DNA of 64,000 nt from Serripes groenlandicus (GCA_031761405.1 JASEVX010000003.1:69872484-69936483), one strand, 5' to 3'. Counted from the first letter of the stretch, positions 1 through 13,276 are shown. The notes: a model not told the origin generated them from the sequence alone. Program-made: numbers and translations.

Positions 1-869
1 TCTGGTATCTCTTATCTTCATTATCCCACCATCCATCAAACTCTGTCCGAATCACAATTCAACTTTTCATCTCTGACAAACAAGAAACGCACTAATGCGA
101 CGAAAACCAGGTTTTAAACGCCTTTAACGTAAGGGCCCCAAACGCAATCACGTGAAAGGTCTCCATAAATTATGTCTACATACTAACTTTGGTTACAATA
201 TGTCAACCGTAATTCAAGATATTCAGCTTCATCCGTTTTTCTACTTTTTAGTAACAGCGACATTGACCTTGGCCCAAAACGCAAACAATGAAAATGTCTC
301 CATAAACTCTTTCTACATACCAATTTTGGTTACAATATGTCACCAGTAACTAAAGATATTCAGATATTCAGTTTCAACCATTTTTCTATTTTAAGTGATC
401 TTGACCCTAGGAGCCCAAATGAAAGGTCTCCATTATGTTACATTATGTCAACCGAAAGTAAAGATATTCAGTTTCAACCAATTCTCTATTTTTAGTAACA
501 GCAACCTTGACACTAGTTGCCCAAACGCAACCCCATGAAAGGTCTTCATAAACTCTTTCTACAAACCTTTTTGCACAATTCATCTGCTGCAGAGGCGCCA
601 AAAATCGTCTGTATGTGGGAAGGGTTAACGGTACTTTGAATGTTTTATTTACCCAGAAGATATTATTGAATTAACGCTGAAGGGGCGTTACCACAATTCA
701 ACAATATTGAGGTTTTAGCAAACAATACAGATTCAGGTGAGTCATCTCGTGAAAAAAATAGTCCAAAACTGTTATAACATTAGAAAGGAAGACGGCCGAT
801 TTTGAACATGGAAGAGTATACTTTAAACAATTCGTTTAAGTTACAATGAATTGAACGCAAGTTGAACTG

Positions 870-1147
870 TTGATTGTTTGGGTTTTACGCCCTTTTAAAA
901 AGATAATTCAGTCATATCACGGCGGCCAGTTGACCGACGCCTGTGTTTCCGGATTTTCTGACTCAGGTTCTCAACACAACAGTCGTTCCAAACGTCTGGC
1001 TGCTGTTCCGCATAGCCTGTTATTCCATTGGTGGAAGAAGATAGAAGCAATGCTTTTTGTCAAACGTCGGGAAAGAATGTTTGTCGAACTCAAAGTCCTT
1101 GTATTGACAGACCGTGTCGCTACAGGCTGAACTACATAGGCTTTGCA
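870..1147 (-). mobile_element. tRNA-headed SINE, antisense, unit 1
   Basis: The reverse strand reads from a tRNA-like head (A-box-like TAGTTCAGCCTGTAG near 1137, diverged B box) into a body. It ends in the tail AACGGC/GGGCGTAAAAC near 880, matching the tails of the SINEs at 47626-47909 and 51891-52172. Small open frames here (for example 870-1130) are incidental. A second, 3'-only SINE fragment follows at about 1172-1250. Confidence 0.7.
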
Positions 1148-1793
1148 CAGTTGAGTTGTACAGCTATATTTGTTTTGTGTTATTGTGGTTTTACGCCGCT
1201 TTAAGATTTATTTCAGTTATATCACGGCGACGAATTATTATCCATGATCCCATGACTGTATAGTCTGCGATGTGAGAGACCGGGTAGTAGTACAAAGGTC
1301 ATATAACATTTGTACCTTAATGCAGTAAAATATGCATTAAGTTATGTTTAGATCAAGATCAACCTGTGTGAAAAACGCATAGTCTGATCTGAATATGCTT
1401 CGCCCTCAATTGAGTCAATGGGTCTTGAAAGTATTATCAACACTGATCAGACTGTTGTTGGGTGGAACCTGATATTAAATAACGTAAAGTGCAGATATCC
1501 AAGAGCCATGTTCTTACATTTTTGCTTATTTGTAAAAGAAAAAGAAAGAAAAAAAGAAGCTATTTGATGTATATTATTTTTGAATTAGTTTGACCGTGGC
1601 AGTGAAACGCACAGTTAGAATTCTACCAGAAGTTAATCGAAGTTTAGATTACATCTAGACGAACAGTGAAGGTTTTAGCGAGTCTGCTCGTTTGCACCAG
1701 CTCGCCTATCTATTCACCGTGGAACTTTCTGGTGCGGATCATTTATTATTATTTTATGACGTTTAAGCGCAAACGTCGATACCACAACATTGA

Positions 1794-1908
1794 TGACGTC
1801 ATATTTTCTTGCTTAACGTTATATAACGTCGTCTCCATCGTAACTTTGCGTACTTTATCGTTTTGATATCGACGGCTTTCTACACGATTTTTAGAACGCT
1901 TATAAATA
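1794..1908 (+). promoter_or_regulatory. Promoter copy in short unit 1 (CRE and TATA retained)
   Basis: TGACGTCA at 1794-1801 and TATAAATA at 1901-1908 are identical to those of the long units. The deletion that disables the coding region does not touch this region. Confidence 0.5.
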
Positions 1909-1930
1909 TTTCCAAAAACAAACAAATATC

Positions 1931-3177
1931 ATGCACCGCAGTGGTGATATTAAGACATCAATGATGTCGGGCATTGACAGACTAACTAGGAGGTATGTAA
2001 ACTAAACAAAAATTGTATTGCTTTAGTTAGGCCTATGTCTATTATCAGCTTTTTTTTGTTTTGTAATTTTATTATTATTTTTATTAAAACAGTAATTCAC
2101 AAAGAGAAAAAAACACGCTTAAATCAAAAGAAAATTCACAAAGAACTTGATTACAAAAGTAGATGCGATACTAGAGATACAATAGATAAATCAACACAAA
2201 CTATAACTAAATCGTTTGAAAAGCGTATTGAACATGCTCCAATTAACGGCAATGATGTCAATGGACCCAATGACATATGTTTAAATTGTAACGAACATCG
2301 GAATGCAGTTAAAAATGGATTAGACTTTAAACAAAGGCATTTCTTACAAAGTAATCTTATAGATGTATCTAGCTTACCGGCCGCCTTTCAGCCACTCAAA
2401 GTGTGGGAGAACGAACAAACCATTAAAAGCAAATACATGTACAAGAGAGAAAAGCACAACAATGACAACAGAAGTGATTACAATTTCAATGTACCACTAA
2501 ACGGTAAATTTAATGCCGCAACATCCAAGCCTATAAGGAGTGACCTTTATATGCGAATCATGAATATTTTGGACACCAAAATTGGACCAAAAAAAGCACT
2601 CGACCTGATGAGAAGTGAAACCGTCACTGAAATGTTGAAGAACTTGGACAAGGATCCTATGAAATATGGTTTTAGTTACGCTCACGTGGTCAACTTTCGC
2701 GATGAGAATATTTACATGGACATAAACAAGTTGATTATCGACCCTACTATTGAACACGACAGCAGTGTGACAAGGCCTCGTATTAAACAGGAACAACTGC
2801 GCGTGTCTCTCTCCAATGATAATAAACCAACCCTTACTATACCCGAGTCAGACAGAGGATGTAAAGACTTTTGTTATTCGAAATACGTCAGTGTAAAACA
2901 GGAGCGTAATACAAGGGATATAAGAGACAATAATTTGTGTGACACATCTTGTGAAGTAAAAGCCGATAGTGATGGAGGTATTTCTTGTATGAATGAGGAC
3001 AACACAAGTGAGTGTGAAATTATGAAACATTGTAGTAGCATAAAATGTAAAGACAATGATCAGATACCCAAAACAAAACAGAAAAAGAGCGACAAAATCA
3101 AGTCGTTCTTAAGGAGTTTAATATGTATTTGCAAACCAAAAATTGACAATGACGAAGAAGACACTGGAACACTTTAA
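1931..3177 (+). pseudogene. Array gene, short copy (unit 1), internally deleted
   Basis: Exon 1 (1931-1992) and its donor GTATGT are intact. The sequence equivalent to 7132-9193 of unit 2 is missing, with the junction at 2086/2087 and a 2-bp TA microhomology. The intron's acceptor and the first two thirds of exon 2 are therefore gone. The last 360 or so codons stay open. If the intron is retained, an ATG at 2035 opens a 380-codon frame whose first 20 residues come from T-rich intron sequence and are strongly hydrophobic. A new acceptor-like site (T-rich then AAAACAG, ending 2092) would join exon 1 out of frame and stop after about 19 codons. Most likely a pseudogene. A short membrane-anchored product is possible but unproven. 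Confidence 0.75.
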
Positions 3178-3467
3178 TTGAAAGTATTTTATTTTGTTGA
3201 ATGCTTGGAAAAAAATATATGAAGACAATTTCAAATAATAAGATTAATAACTGACTTTTGGGTTGTTTTTCTTCTTGGAAGATGAGTGACTATCATTTTC
3301 TTTTGTGTACAATCTTTGTTTTTCAACTCTGCTAAGATTGAAATGATTTATATCATGACGTGGATATAATTATGATTTGGGTCAGGCCAGACGAAAACCA
3401 ACCTTGGTGAGTTTGCGACCAGCGAACATCAAGAGTATCCTACCATTGTGTGGGGTCACACCCTTTC

Positions 3468-3686
3468 CCACATACAGTAAATCTGCAACAGACGACCTTG
3501 CAAACAATTAGTAAAAATTATGAAAACCTTCTATAAACGAAATAACAAATATTGAATAAAGTTGAAAACATTGTGACAAAAAAACAAAACATTGCTCATT
3601 GTGACCAATTTCAGATTTTGTCACACTGTTTTGACAAACCGTCATCTCTAGAGGCGTCAGAAAGCGTCTATATGTGATAGAGGGAT
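3468..3686. mobile_element. Old TTAA-type MITE remnant, unit 1 (repeated in every unit)
   Basis: Begins CACCCTTTCCCACATACAG and carries the family's internal landmarks (AACATTGTGACAAAA, TTGCTCATTGTGA, AGGCGTCAGAAAGCGTC). The terminal TTAA sites have decayed. The AATAAA at 3555-3560, 378 bp after the array-gene stop, lies inside it and may serve as polyadenylation signal. Equivalent remnants sit at 10551-10769, 15597-15815, 22680-22898 and about 29698-29916. A shorter tail of the same family is at about 575-648 of each unit. Confidence 0.6.
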
Positions 3687-4370
3687 GATAGAAGGCCTTT
3701 ACTTCCAGTACCTCTAAACGTCGGTTTTCGTGTGACCCTCCAGTCGATTTCAACACTCCATATTGACTTTATCTTCTTATATCTGCCATTCCAAATATCA
3801 GCGTTTTATAAAGAGTTGATATAATGAAATGAAGATTTACACGTCAGCAATCTCATTGTCAAAATCAGCTTATAAACTTCAAAGGAGCATTCAGCATGTA
3901 AAAAACATATATATATATATCAAAATATCAAAAAGCGTTTCACCGCGGAAACTGACTAATGAAGTCATTGTTTCCATCCTTATCCAAAATAAACACGAAT
4001 GTTAATGCAGCTGCAGCAAACAAATTTCGAAAACATGGAAATTGTCTATATATGTTTTAGAAGTCGTCTGTTCCAGAAATGTTGTATGTTGTATGTGGAA
4101 AATGGTTTAACTGAAGATTTGTACAGATTAGGCGGGGTCATAATTAAGAGCGAAAATAAACACCTCGTCAATTACACGTTAAAACTGTAATAACTTAAAC
4201 TCCGATATGGATGTGTAGCCTTTCCATTTGTTTTACTTCAATCATCGGATAATGTCAAAGCAGGCAACCATCCGGCATAAGGTTATTTTCATTTAACCCT
4301 TAGCCTACTTTATTGACCTCATACAGAGACACATAAATACATGTATGTATATGTCTCTGCCTCATTTGAA

Positions 4371-5045
4371 AATTTCCCACCCGGCCCCAAATCGGTTAAA
4401 AAAACACACGATTTTTCATTTCCTTTATTTCTTCGACATTATTCATTAAATACAACATTTGATTGGTCTACAATCTAGATCATTTGTTAAACATCTAGGT
4501 CCAAACTGAGGTTAAACAGCTATCGCCGAAAAAGTGTACAAAATGTGTAAAAAACCCATACCCATTCGAATCACGGCAACCACAATATTCAATTGAAATT
4601 TATAATTGCTTTGACTTACTCATTTATAAGGATTTAGTTTGTTGAATGGTATTTCGGACCATCGTATGGTATGATTATAAAAGGAAATAAAATTGAGACC
4701 CGTGATGTTGTTGTTCTAACCTAACAAAAGGGTACATTTTCCCAACCTTAAATACGTCTAAAATAACTCCCAATACATGCCCTAGAATGCACCACAGACG
4801 TTCCCCATTTCAGGTTTTGTCCGGGGGGAGTGGGAGGCTGGTTACATTGGTGGCCATTTCGTCGGCTGTTCCGGAAAGGTCACCAAAAAATTTCACATGT
4901 ATTACTACAATTATCTAGAAAAAAATGCATGCAGGTTAACATTACTCGATTGATCATCTTATTTTTCCAAAGGCTTATTTTTTCTGACTGAAAATGTCCC
5001 ACTCGGCCCGAAATCGGTTAAAAAAGCACACGATTTTTCATCTCA
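4371..5045 (+). repeat. Inter-unit spacer with a 54-bp direct repeat pair
   Basis: Two near copies of a motif containing AAATCGGTTAAAAAA and CACACGATTTTTCAT lie at about 4368-4422 and 4991-5045, 624 bp apart. The same pair recurs in each spacer. Homology to the array's last unit ends exactly where the first of these begins, so this 675-bp spacer is found only between units. Nothing coding is visible in it. Confidence 0.7.
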
Positions 5046-5914
5046 TCTGGTATCTCTTATCTTCATTATCCCACCATCCATCAAACTCTGTCCGAATCAC
5101 AATTCAACTTTTCATCTCTGACAAACAAGAAACGCACTAATGCGACGAAAACCAGGTTTTAAACGCCTTTAACGTAAGGGCCCCAAACGCAATCACGTGA
5201 AAGGTCTCCATAAATTATGTCTACATACTAACTTTGGTTACAATATGTCAACCGTAATTCAAGATATTCAGCTTCATCCGTTTTTCTACTTTTTAGTAAC
5301 AGCGACATTGACCTTGGCCCAAAACGCAAACAATGAAAATGTCTCCATAAACTCTTTCTACATACCAATTTTGGTTACAATATGTCACCAGTAACTAAAG
5401 ATATTCAGATATTCAGTTTCAACCATTTTTCTATTTTAAGTGATCTTGACCCTAGGAGCCCAAATGAAAGGTCTCCATTATGTTACATTATGTCAACCGA
5501 AAGTAAAGATATTCAGTTTCAACCAATTCTCTATTTTTAGTAACAGCAACCTTGACACTAGTTGCCCAAACGCAACCCAATGAAAGGTCTTCATAAACTC
5601 TTTCTACAAACCTTTTTGCACAATTCATCTGCTGCAGAGGCGCCAAAAATCGTCTGTATGTGGGAAGGGTTAACGGTACTTTGAATGTTTTATTTACCCA
5701 GAAGATATTATTGAATTAACGCTGAAGGGGCGTTACCACAATTCAACAATATTGAGGTTTTAGCAAACAATACAGATTCAGGTGAGTCATCTCGTGAAAA
5801 AAATAGTCCAAAACTGTTATAACATTAGAAAGGAAGACGGCCGATTTTGAACATGGAAGAGTATACTTTAAACAATTCGTTTAAGTTACAATGAATTGAA
5901 CGCAAGTTGAACTG

Positions 5915-6192
5915 TTGATTGTTTGGGTTTTACGCCCTTTTAAAAAGATAATTCAGTCATATCACGGCGGCCAGTTGACCGACGCCTGTGTTTCCGGATT
6001 TTCTGACTCAGGTTCTCAACACAACAGTCGTTCCAAACGTCTGGCTGCTGTTCCGCATAGCCTGTTATTCCATTGGTGGAAGAAGATAGAAGCAATGCTT
6101 TTTGTCAAACGTCGGGAAAGAATGTTTGTCGAACTCAAAGTCCTTGTATTGACAGACCGTGTCGCTACAGGCTGAACTACATAGGCTTTGCA
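5915..6192 (-). mobile_element. tRNA-headed SINE, antisense, unit 2
   Basis: Same insertion as in unit 1, carried along by array duplication. Confidence 0.7.
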
Positions 6193-6838
6193 CAGTTGAG
6201 TTGTACAGCTATATTTGTTTTGTGTTATTGTGGTTTTACGCCGCTTTAAGATTTATTTCAGTTATATCACGGCGACGAATTATTATCCATGATCCCATGA
6301 CTGTATAGTCTGCGATGTGAGAGACCGGGTAGTAGTACAAAGGTCATATAACATTTGTACCTTAATGCAGTAAAATATGCATTAAGTTATGTTTAGATCA
6401 AGATCAACCTGTGTGAAAAACGCATAGTCTGATCTGAATATGCTTCGCCCTCAATTGAGTCAATGGGTCTTGAAAGTATTATCAACACTGATCAGACTGT
6501 TGTTGGGTGGAACCTGATATTAAATAACGTAAAGTGCAGATATCCAAGAGCCATGTTCTTACATTGTTGCTTATTTGTAAAAGAAAAAGAAAGAAAAAAA
6601 GAAGCTATTTGATGTATATTATTTTTGAATTAGTTTGACCGTGGCAGTGAAACGCACAGTTAGAATTCTACCAGAAGTTAATCGAAGTTTAAATTACATC
6701 TAGACGAACAGTGAAGGTTTTAGCGAGTCTGCTCGTTTGCACCAGCTCGCCTATCTATTCACCGTGGAACTTTCTGGTGCGGATCATTTATTATTATTTT
6801 ATGACGTTTAAGCGCAAACGTCGATACCACAACATTGA

Positions 6839-6953
6839 TGACGTCATATTTTCTTGCTTAACGTTATATAACGTCGTCTCCATCGTAACTTTGCGTACTT
6901 TATCGTTTTGATATCGACGGCTTTCTACACGATTTTTAGAACGCTTATAAATA
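6839..6953 (+). promoter_or_regulatory. Promoter of array gene (unit 2): CRE plus TATA box
   Basis: A perfect cAMP-response palindrome TGACGTCA is at 6839-6846, a 14-bp perfect palindrome ACGTTATATAACGT at 6861-6874, and a TATA box TATAAATA at 6946-6953. The first ATG of exon 1 (6976) lies 30 bp after the TATA start, so the leader would be extremely short. The in-frame ATG pair at 7006-7011 is an alternative start. CRE function in promoters is established for CREB/CREM factors. Its use here is inferred. Confidence 0.55.
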
Positions 6954-6975
6954 TTTCCAAAAACAAACAAATATC

Positions 6976-9900
6976 ATGCACCGCAGTGGTGATATTAAGA
7001 CATCAATGATGTCGGGCATTGACAGACTAACTAGGAGGTATGTAAACTAAACAAAAATTGTATTGCTTTAGTTAGGCCTATGTCTATTATCAGCTTTTTT
7101 TTGTTTTGTAATTTTATTATTATTTTTATTAGTAGTAGTAGTTGTACGTAGTAGTATCAATATAATTATAATTGTTATTGTTATTATCATTATATAATTA
7201 TTAGATATCATTTATATTTTCAGGCCTGTCTTTGTGAATAGTCTGCTCGCTCCGCGACACTTGACGAATTCGTTCGGGAAACAAGATTTCCAACAAAAAT
7301 ACAAATCTTTACCCGGTATCTCTCAAGCTTACAATGAGTGTGAAGAAGATGAAATACATGACAATACACAGGTAAATTTTGGTTGTCAAGATTATGAAGA
7401 GGGCGACGCTAGTTTGCATACTAAACCGAGTTCGAGATCAAACAATGGCTCATCTAATGGTTTCCCTGTCAAACATGTTTATCAATCACCAAACAGAAGT
7501 GTAGTGGAGAATGCAAAGCTCGGGTATGACACAGGGATAAATGATATCGGATTTGGAGGTATTTCAAGACCAAGATATCAGGGTCGTAATATTGTCAACA
7601 AGCAAGTCGCAAATGTCATGAAGAATATCATTGCTAATACAGCTTGTGTTGACAGAACATTTATTTCCGGAACAGTGCGGGATTTAAGCTTATATGGTAA
7701 ACACTCAGTTATACCAAGCATTTCCAAAAGGAGTCAAAATCAAGAAGAAAACAAAGGAGTCACATTGAATAGAAGTCAACCAAGTTGTACAGTCCCTCAA
7801 AATCAAAGTATGAGTTTTGGTGTAAATTCTGAAACCAATGCAACGCATTCTTTATATGGTAAACAACCAGTTATACCGGGCATTACCAGAAATACTCAAA
7901 ACCAAGATCTAAACTGTGGCATGATAAAAAGGGTTCAATCTAGTTATGCCCTACCACGAGTTCCTGATATGCTACTAGAAATGAACACTTACACAACAGA
8001 AACACCGACAGAAATGAAAGCAATAGAAATCTTAGAAACATATCCTGATACAAAGTTGGAAATGCATTTTAACGGTGAAGAAACTAATACTGAACCTGCA
8101 GGCAAACATGGTCTTGTCATCGAAAGATCAAATGCTTGTCAATCTCTTGAAGAGGCAAATGGGGCTTCAACATCTCCATGTCCAGAACCACTAAAGAGTT
8201 TAAAATATGATCAGGGACATATTAATATCACTGAGGAAAGGTTGGCTGAAATGTTGAACGAGAACGACAATGATAAATGTTACAATGAACACGTCTCTGA
8301 AGTGAGTAATAACACCACTTCCTGCAAAAGAAAGGAATTGATGCCGGAAGAAGATTCATGTAATGTAGCACACAGTTATGAAACAAGTCAAAGTGAGAAG
8401 TCTAAATCAATTGAATCAGATACTAATATGGAAACGGAGATTAATAATGTAATTGTACCTGTAGTTGGCACGTTGAATCATAAATCTGATACAACTGGAA
8501 ATGGACGGTCTGAAATAACTGAGGCAGTTGAGAAAAACGTTCCCAATGTTAACAAAGAAATCTCCAACTCTGAAGCTGCAAATAAATTATACAATTACGA
8601 AGACAACCATAGTAGCAATGAAATAGCCTCATTTGAAAAAGAAATTATTTTCAAAAACGAATATACCTCTGACGCAGAAGCAAGATTAAACAAAGAATCC
8701 AACAACATCGAAAGCAAAATTGTAATTGGAAATAAATGTCACAAAGAAGAAAATGTGAACGAGAGTATTCCAACTGTCGAGGAAATATCTACTTCATTCC
8801 ATGAAACGGAACGGAAAGTCGCATTAGTTGATAGTTCTGATAATAACACAACACAAGAGAAATCATCGCCTAAAGAGGCCAGTATCATAAGGGCCAGAGT
8901 TATTGTAGCTAACCCAGAATCTGTGAAAAGAAAACACAGAAAAAGAAAAGCCGATCGTAAAAAACAGCAAAACTGTTACTCGGGTAATACATATGAATTT
9001 AAAGAAGCGTCAACACAGTCAACTTCGGCCAACATGAAACAAAAGAATAGTTCCGTTAAAACCTCGTCTACTAAAGAATCTTCTGACACCGATGATGACA
9101 TTGACAAAGTTCCTGATGATATATTAGACGATGACAACAATAGCAAATTAGACACTAGTATACAAAATAAATACAGAGGAAATGGTTCATCTAAAACAGT
9201 AATTCACAAAGAGAAAAACACACGCTTAAATCAAAAGAAAATTCACAAAGAACTTGATTACAAAAGTAGATGCGATACTAGAGATACGATAGATAAATCA
9301 ACACAAACTATAACTAAATCGTTTGAAAAGCGTATTGAACATGCTCCAATTAACGGCATATGTTTAAATTGTAACGAACATCGGAATGCAGTTAAAAATG
9401 GATTAGACTTTAAACAAAGGCATTTCTTACAAAGTAATCTTATAGATGTATCTAGCTTACCGGCCGCCTTTCAGCCACTCAAAGTGTGGGAGAACGAACA
9501 AACCATTAAAAGCAAATACATGTACAAGAGAGAAAAGCACAACAATGACAACAGAAGTGATTACAATTTCAATGTACCACTAAACGGTAAATTTAATGCC
9601 GCAACATCCAAGCCTATAAGGAGTGACCTTTATATGCGAATCATGAATATTTTGGACACCAAAATTGGACCAAAAAAAGCACTCGACCTGATGAGAAGTG
9701 AAACCGTCACTGAAATGTTGAAGAACTTGGACAAGGATCCTATGAAATATGGTTTTAGTTACGCTCACGTGGTCAACTTTCGCGATGAGAATATTTACAT
9801 GGACATAAACAAGTTGATTATCGACCCTACTATTGAACACGACAGCAGTGTGACAAGGCCTCGTATTAAACAGGAACAACTGCGCATGTCTCTCTCCAAT

Positions 9901-10260
9901 GATAATAAACCAACCCTTACTATACCCGAGTCAGACAGAGGATGTAAAGACTTTTGTTATTCGAAATACGTCAGTGTAAAACAGGAGCGTAATACAAGGG
10001 ATATAAGAGACAATAATTTGTGTGACACATCTTGTGAAGTAAAAGCCGATAGTGATGGAGGTATTTCTTGTATGAATGAGGACAACACAAGTGAGTGTGA
10101 AATTATGAAACATTGTAGTAGCATAAAATGTAAAGACAATGATCAGATACCCAAAACAAAACAGAAAAAGAGCGACAAAATCAAGTCGTTCTTAAGGAGT
10201 TTAATATGTATTTGCAAACCAAAAATTGACAATGACGAAGAAGACACTGGAACACTTTAA
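6976..10260 (+). CDS. Array gene, long copy A: orphan 1032-aa polar protein
   Basis: Two exons. Exon 1 is 6976-7037, from ATG to the donor AG|GTATGT. The intron is 7038-7223 and ends TTTTCAG. Exon 2 is 7224-10260, ending TAA. The split codon AG+G gives Arg and keeps the frame, so the GTG at 7234 is an internal Val, not a start. The product is rich in Asn, Ser, Glu and Lys, has no signal peptide or membrane segment, and looks disordered. Visible features: a pair of related repeats starting SLYGK at residues about 176 and 230 (54 apart), a basic nuclear-localisation-like patch at about 588-603 (VKRKHRKRKADRKK), an ICLNC motif, a more ordered-looking block at about 819-872, and a Cys-rich tail. 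This copy lacks eight residues (NDVNGPND) present in units 1, 3 and 5. I do not recognise the family. Function is unknown. Confidence 0.8.
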
Positions 10261-12998
10261 TTGAAAGTATTTTATTTTGTTGAATGCTTGGAAAAAAATA
10301 TATGAAGACAATTTCAAATAATAAGATTAATAACTGACTTTTGGGTTGTTTTTCTTCTTGGAAGATGAGTGACTATCATTTTCTTTTGTGTACAATCTTT
10401 GTTTTTCAACTCTGCTAAGATTGAAATGATTTATATCATGACGTGGATATAATTATGATTTGGGTCAGGCCAGACGAAAACCAACCTTGGTGAGTTTGCG
10501 ACCAGCGAACATCAAGAGTATCCTACCATTGTGTGGGGTCACACCCTTTCCCACATACAGTAAATCTGCAACAGACGACCTTGCAAACAATTAGTAAAAA
10601 TTATGAAAACCTTCTATAAACGAAATAACAAATATTGAATAAAGTTGAAAACATTGTGACAAAAAAACAAAACATTGCTCATTGTGACCAATTTCAGATT
10701 TTGTCACACTGTTTTGACAAACCGTCATCTCTAGAGGCGTCAGAAATCGTCTATATGTGATAGAGGGATGATAGAAGGCCTTTACTTCCAGTACCTCTAA
10801 ACGTCGGTTTTCGTGTGACCCTCCAGTCGATTTCAACACTCCATATTGACTTTATCTTCTTATATCTGCCATTCCAAATATCAGCGTTTTATAAAGAGTT
10901 GATATAATGAAATGAAGATTTACACGTCAGCAATCTCATTGTCAAAATCAGCTTATAAACTTCAAAGGAGCATTCAGCATGTAAAAAACATATATATATA
11001 TATCAAAATATCAAAAAGCGTTTCACCGCGGAAACTGACTAATGAAGTCATTGTTTCCATCCTTATCCAAAATAAACACGAATGTTAATGCAGCTGCAGC
11101 AAACAAATTTCGAAAACATGGAAATTGTCTATATATGTTTTAGAAGTCGTCTGTTCCAGAAATGTTGTATGTTGTATGTGGAAAATGGTTTAACTGAAGA
11201 TTTGTACAGATTAGGCGGGGTCATAATTAAGAGCGAAAATAAACACCTCGTCAATTACACGTTAAAACTGTAATAACTTAAACTCCGATATGGATGTGTA
11301 GCCTTTCCATTTGTTTTACTTCAATCATCGGATAATGTCAAAGCAGGCAACCATCCGGCATAAGGTTATTTTCATTTAACCCTTAGCCTACTTTATTGAC
11401 CTCATACAGAGACACATAAATACATGTATGTATATGTCTCTGCCTCATTTGAAAATTTCCCACCCGGCCCCAAATCGGTTAAAAAAACACACGATTTTTC
11501 ATTTCCTTTATTTCTTCGACATTATTCATTAAATACAACATTTGATTGGTCTACAATCTAGATCATTTGTTAAACATCTAGGTCCAAACTGAGGTTAAAC
11601 AGCTATCGCCGAAAAAGTGTACAAAATGTGTAAAAAACCCATACCCATTCGAATCACGGCAACCACAATATTCAATTGAAATTTATAATTGCTTTGACTT
11701 ACTCATTTATAAGGATTTAGTTTGTTGAATGGTATTTCGGACCATCGTATGGTATGATTATAAAAGGAAATAAAATTGAGACCCGTGATGTTGTTGTTCT
11801 AACCTAACAAAAGGGTACATTTTCCCAACCTTAAATACGTCTAAAATAACTCCCAATACATGCCCTAGAATGCACCACAGACGTTCCCCATTTCAGGTTT
11901 TGTCCGGGGGGAGTGGGAGGCTGGTTACATTGGTGGCCATTTCGTCGGCTGTTCCGGAAAGGTCACCAAAAAATTTCACATGTATTACTACAATTATCTA
12001 GAAAAAAAATGCATGCAGGTTAACATTACTCGATTGATCATCTTATTTTTCCAAAGGCTTATTTTTTCTGACTGAAAATGTCCCACCCGGCCCGAAATCG
12101 GTTAAAAAAGCACACGATTTTTCATCTCATCTGGTATCTCTTATCTTCATTATCCCACCATCCATCAAACTCTGTCCGAATCACAATTCAACTTTTCATC
12201 TCTGACAAACAAGAAACGCACTAATGCGACGAAAACCAGGTTTTAAACGCCTTTAACGTAAGGGCCCCAAACGCAATCACGTGAAAGGTCTCCATAAATT
12301 ATGTCTACATACTAACTTTGGTTACAATATGTCAACCGTAATTCAAGATATTCAGCTTCATCCGTTTTTCTACTTTTTAGTAACAGCGACATTGACCTTG
12401 GCCCAAAACGCAAACAATGAAAATGTCTCCATAAACTCTTTCTACATACCAATTTTGGTTACAATATGTCACCAGTAACTAAAGATATTCAGATATTCAG
12501 TTTCAACCATTTTTCTATTTTAAGTGATCTTGACCCTAGGAGCCCAAATGAAAGGTCTCCATTATGTTACATTATGTCAACCGAAAGTAAAGATATTCAG
12601 TTTCAACCAATTCTCTATTTTTAGTAACAGCAACCTTGACACTAGTTGCCCAAACGCAACCCCATGAAAGGTCTTCATAAACTCTTTCTACAAACCTTTT
12701 TGCACAATTCATCTGCTGCAGAGGCGCCAAAAATCGTCTGTATGTGGGAAGGGTTAACGGTACTTTGAATGTTTTATTTACCCAGAAGATATTATTGAAT
12801 TAACGCTGAAGGGGCGTTACCACAATTCAACAATATTGAGGTTTTAGCAAACAATACAGATTCAGGTGAGTCATCTCGTGAAAAAAATAGTCCAAAACTG
12901 TTATAACATTAGAAAGGAAGACGGCCGATTTTGAACATGGAAGAGTATACTTTAAACAATTCGTTTAAGTTACAATGAATTGAACGCAAGTTGAACTG

Positions 12999-13276
12999 TT
13001 GATTGTTTGGGTTTTACGCCCTTTTAAAAAGATAATTCAGTCATATCACGGCGGCCAGTTGACCGACGCCTGTGTTTCCGGATTTTCTGACTCAGGTTCT
13101 CAACACAACAGTCGTTCCAAACGTCTGGCTGCTGTTCCGCATAGCCTGTTATTCCATTGGTGGAAGAAGATAGAAGCAATGCTTTTTGTCAAACGTCGGG
13201 AAAGAATGTTTGTCGAACTCAAAGTCCTTGTATTGACAGACCGTGTCGCTACAGGCTGAACTACATAGGCTTTGCA
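12999..13276 (-). mobile_element. tRNA-headed SINE, antisense, unit 3
   Basis: Same insertion as in unit 1, carried along by array duplication. Confidence 0.7.

Noticed and set aside
152..349. 65-codon frame repeated in each unit, and similar small frames at 1666-1866 and 3999-4190
   Set aside because: No splice signals or recognisable domain; persistence across units reflects recent duplication. The 1666 frame overlaps the promoter.
870..1130. 86-codon frame repeated in each array unit
   Set aside because: It lies within an antisense tRNA-headed SINE; an open frame by chance, copied with the array.
2497..2796. Minus-strand frames opposite exon 2 of the array gene
   Set aside because: Antisense shadows of the coding exon, with no independent signal.
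7234..7236. GTG as the start codon of the array gene
   Set aside because: The sequence is eukaryotic, and an exon 1 with ATG, a GTATGT donor and a matching phase lies 186 bp upstream.
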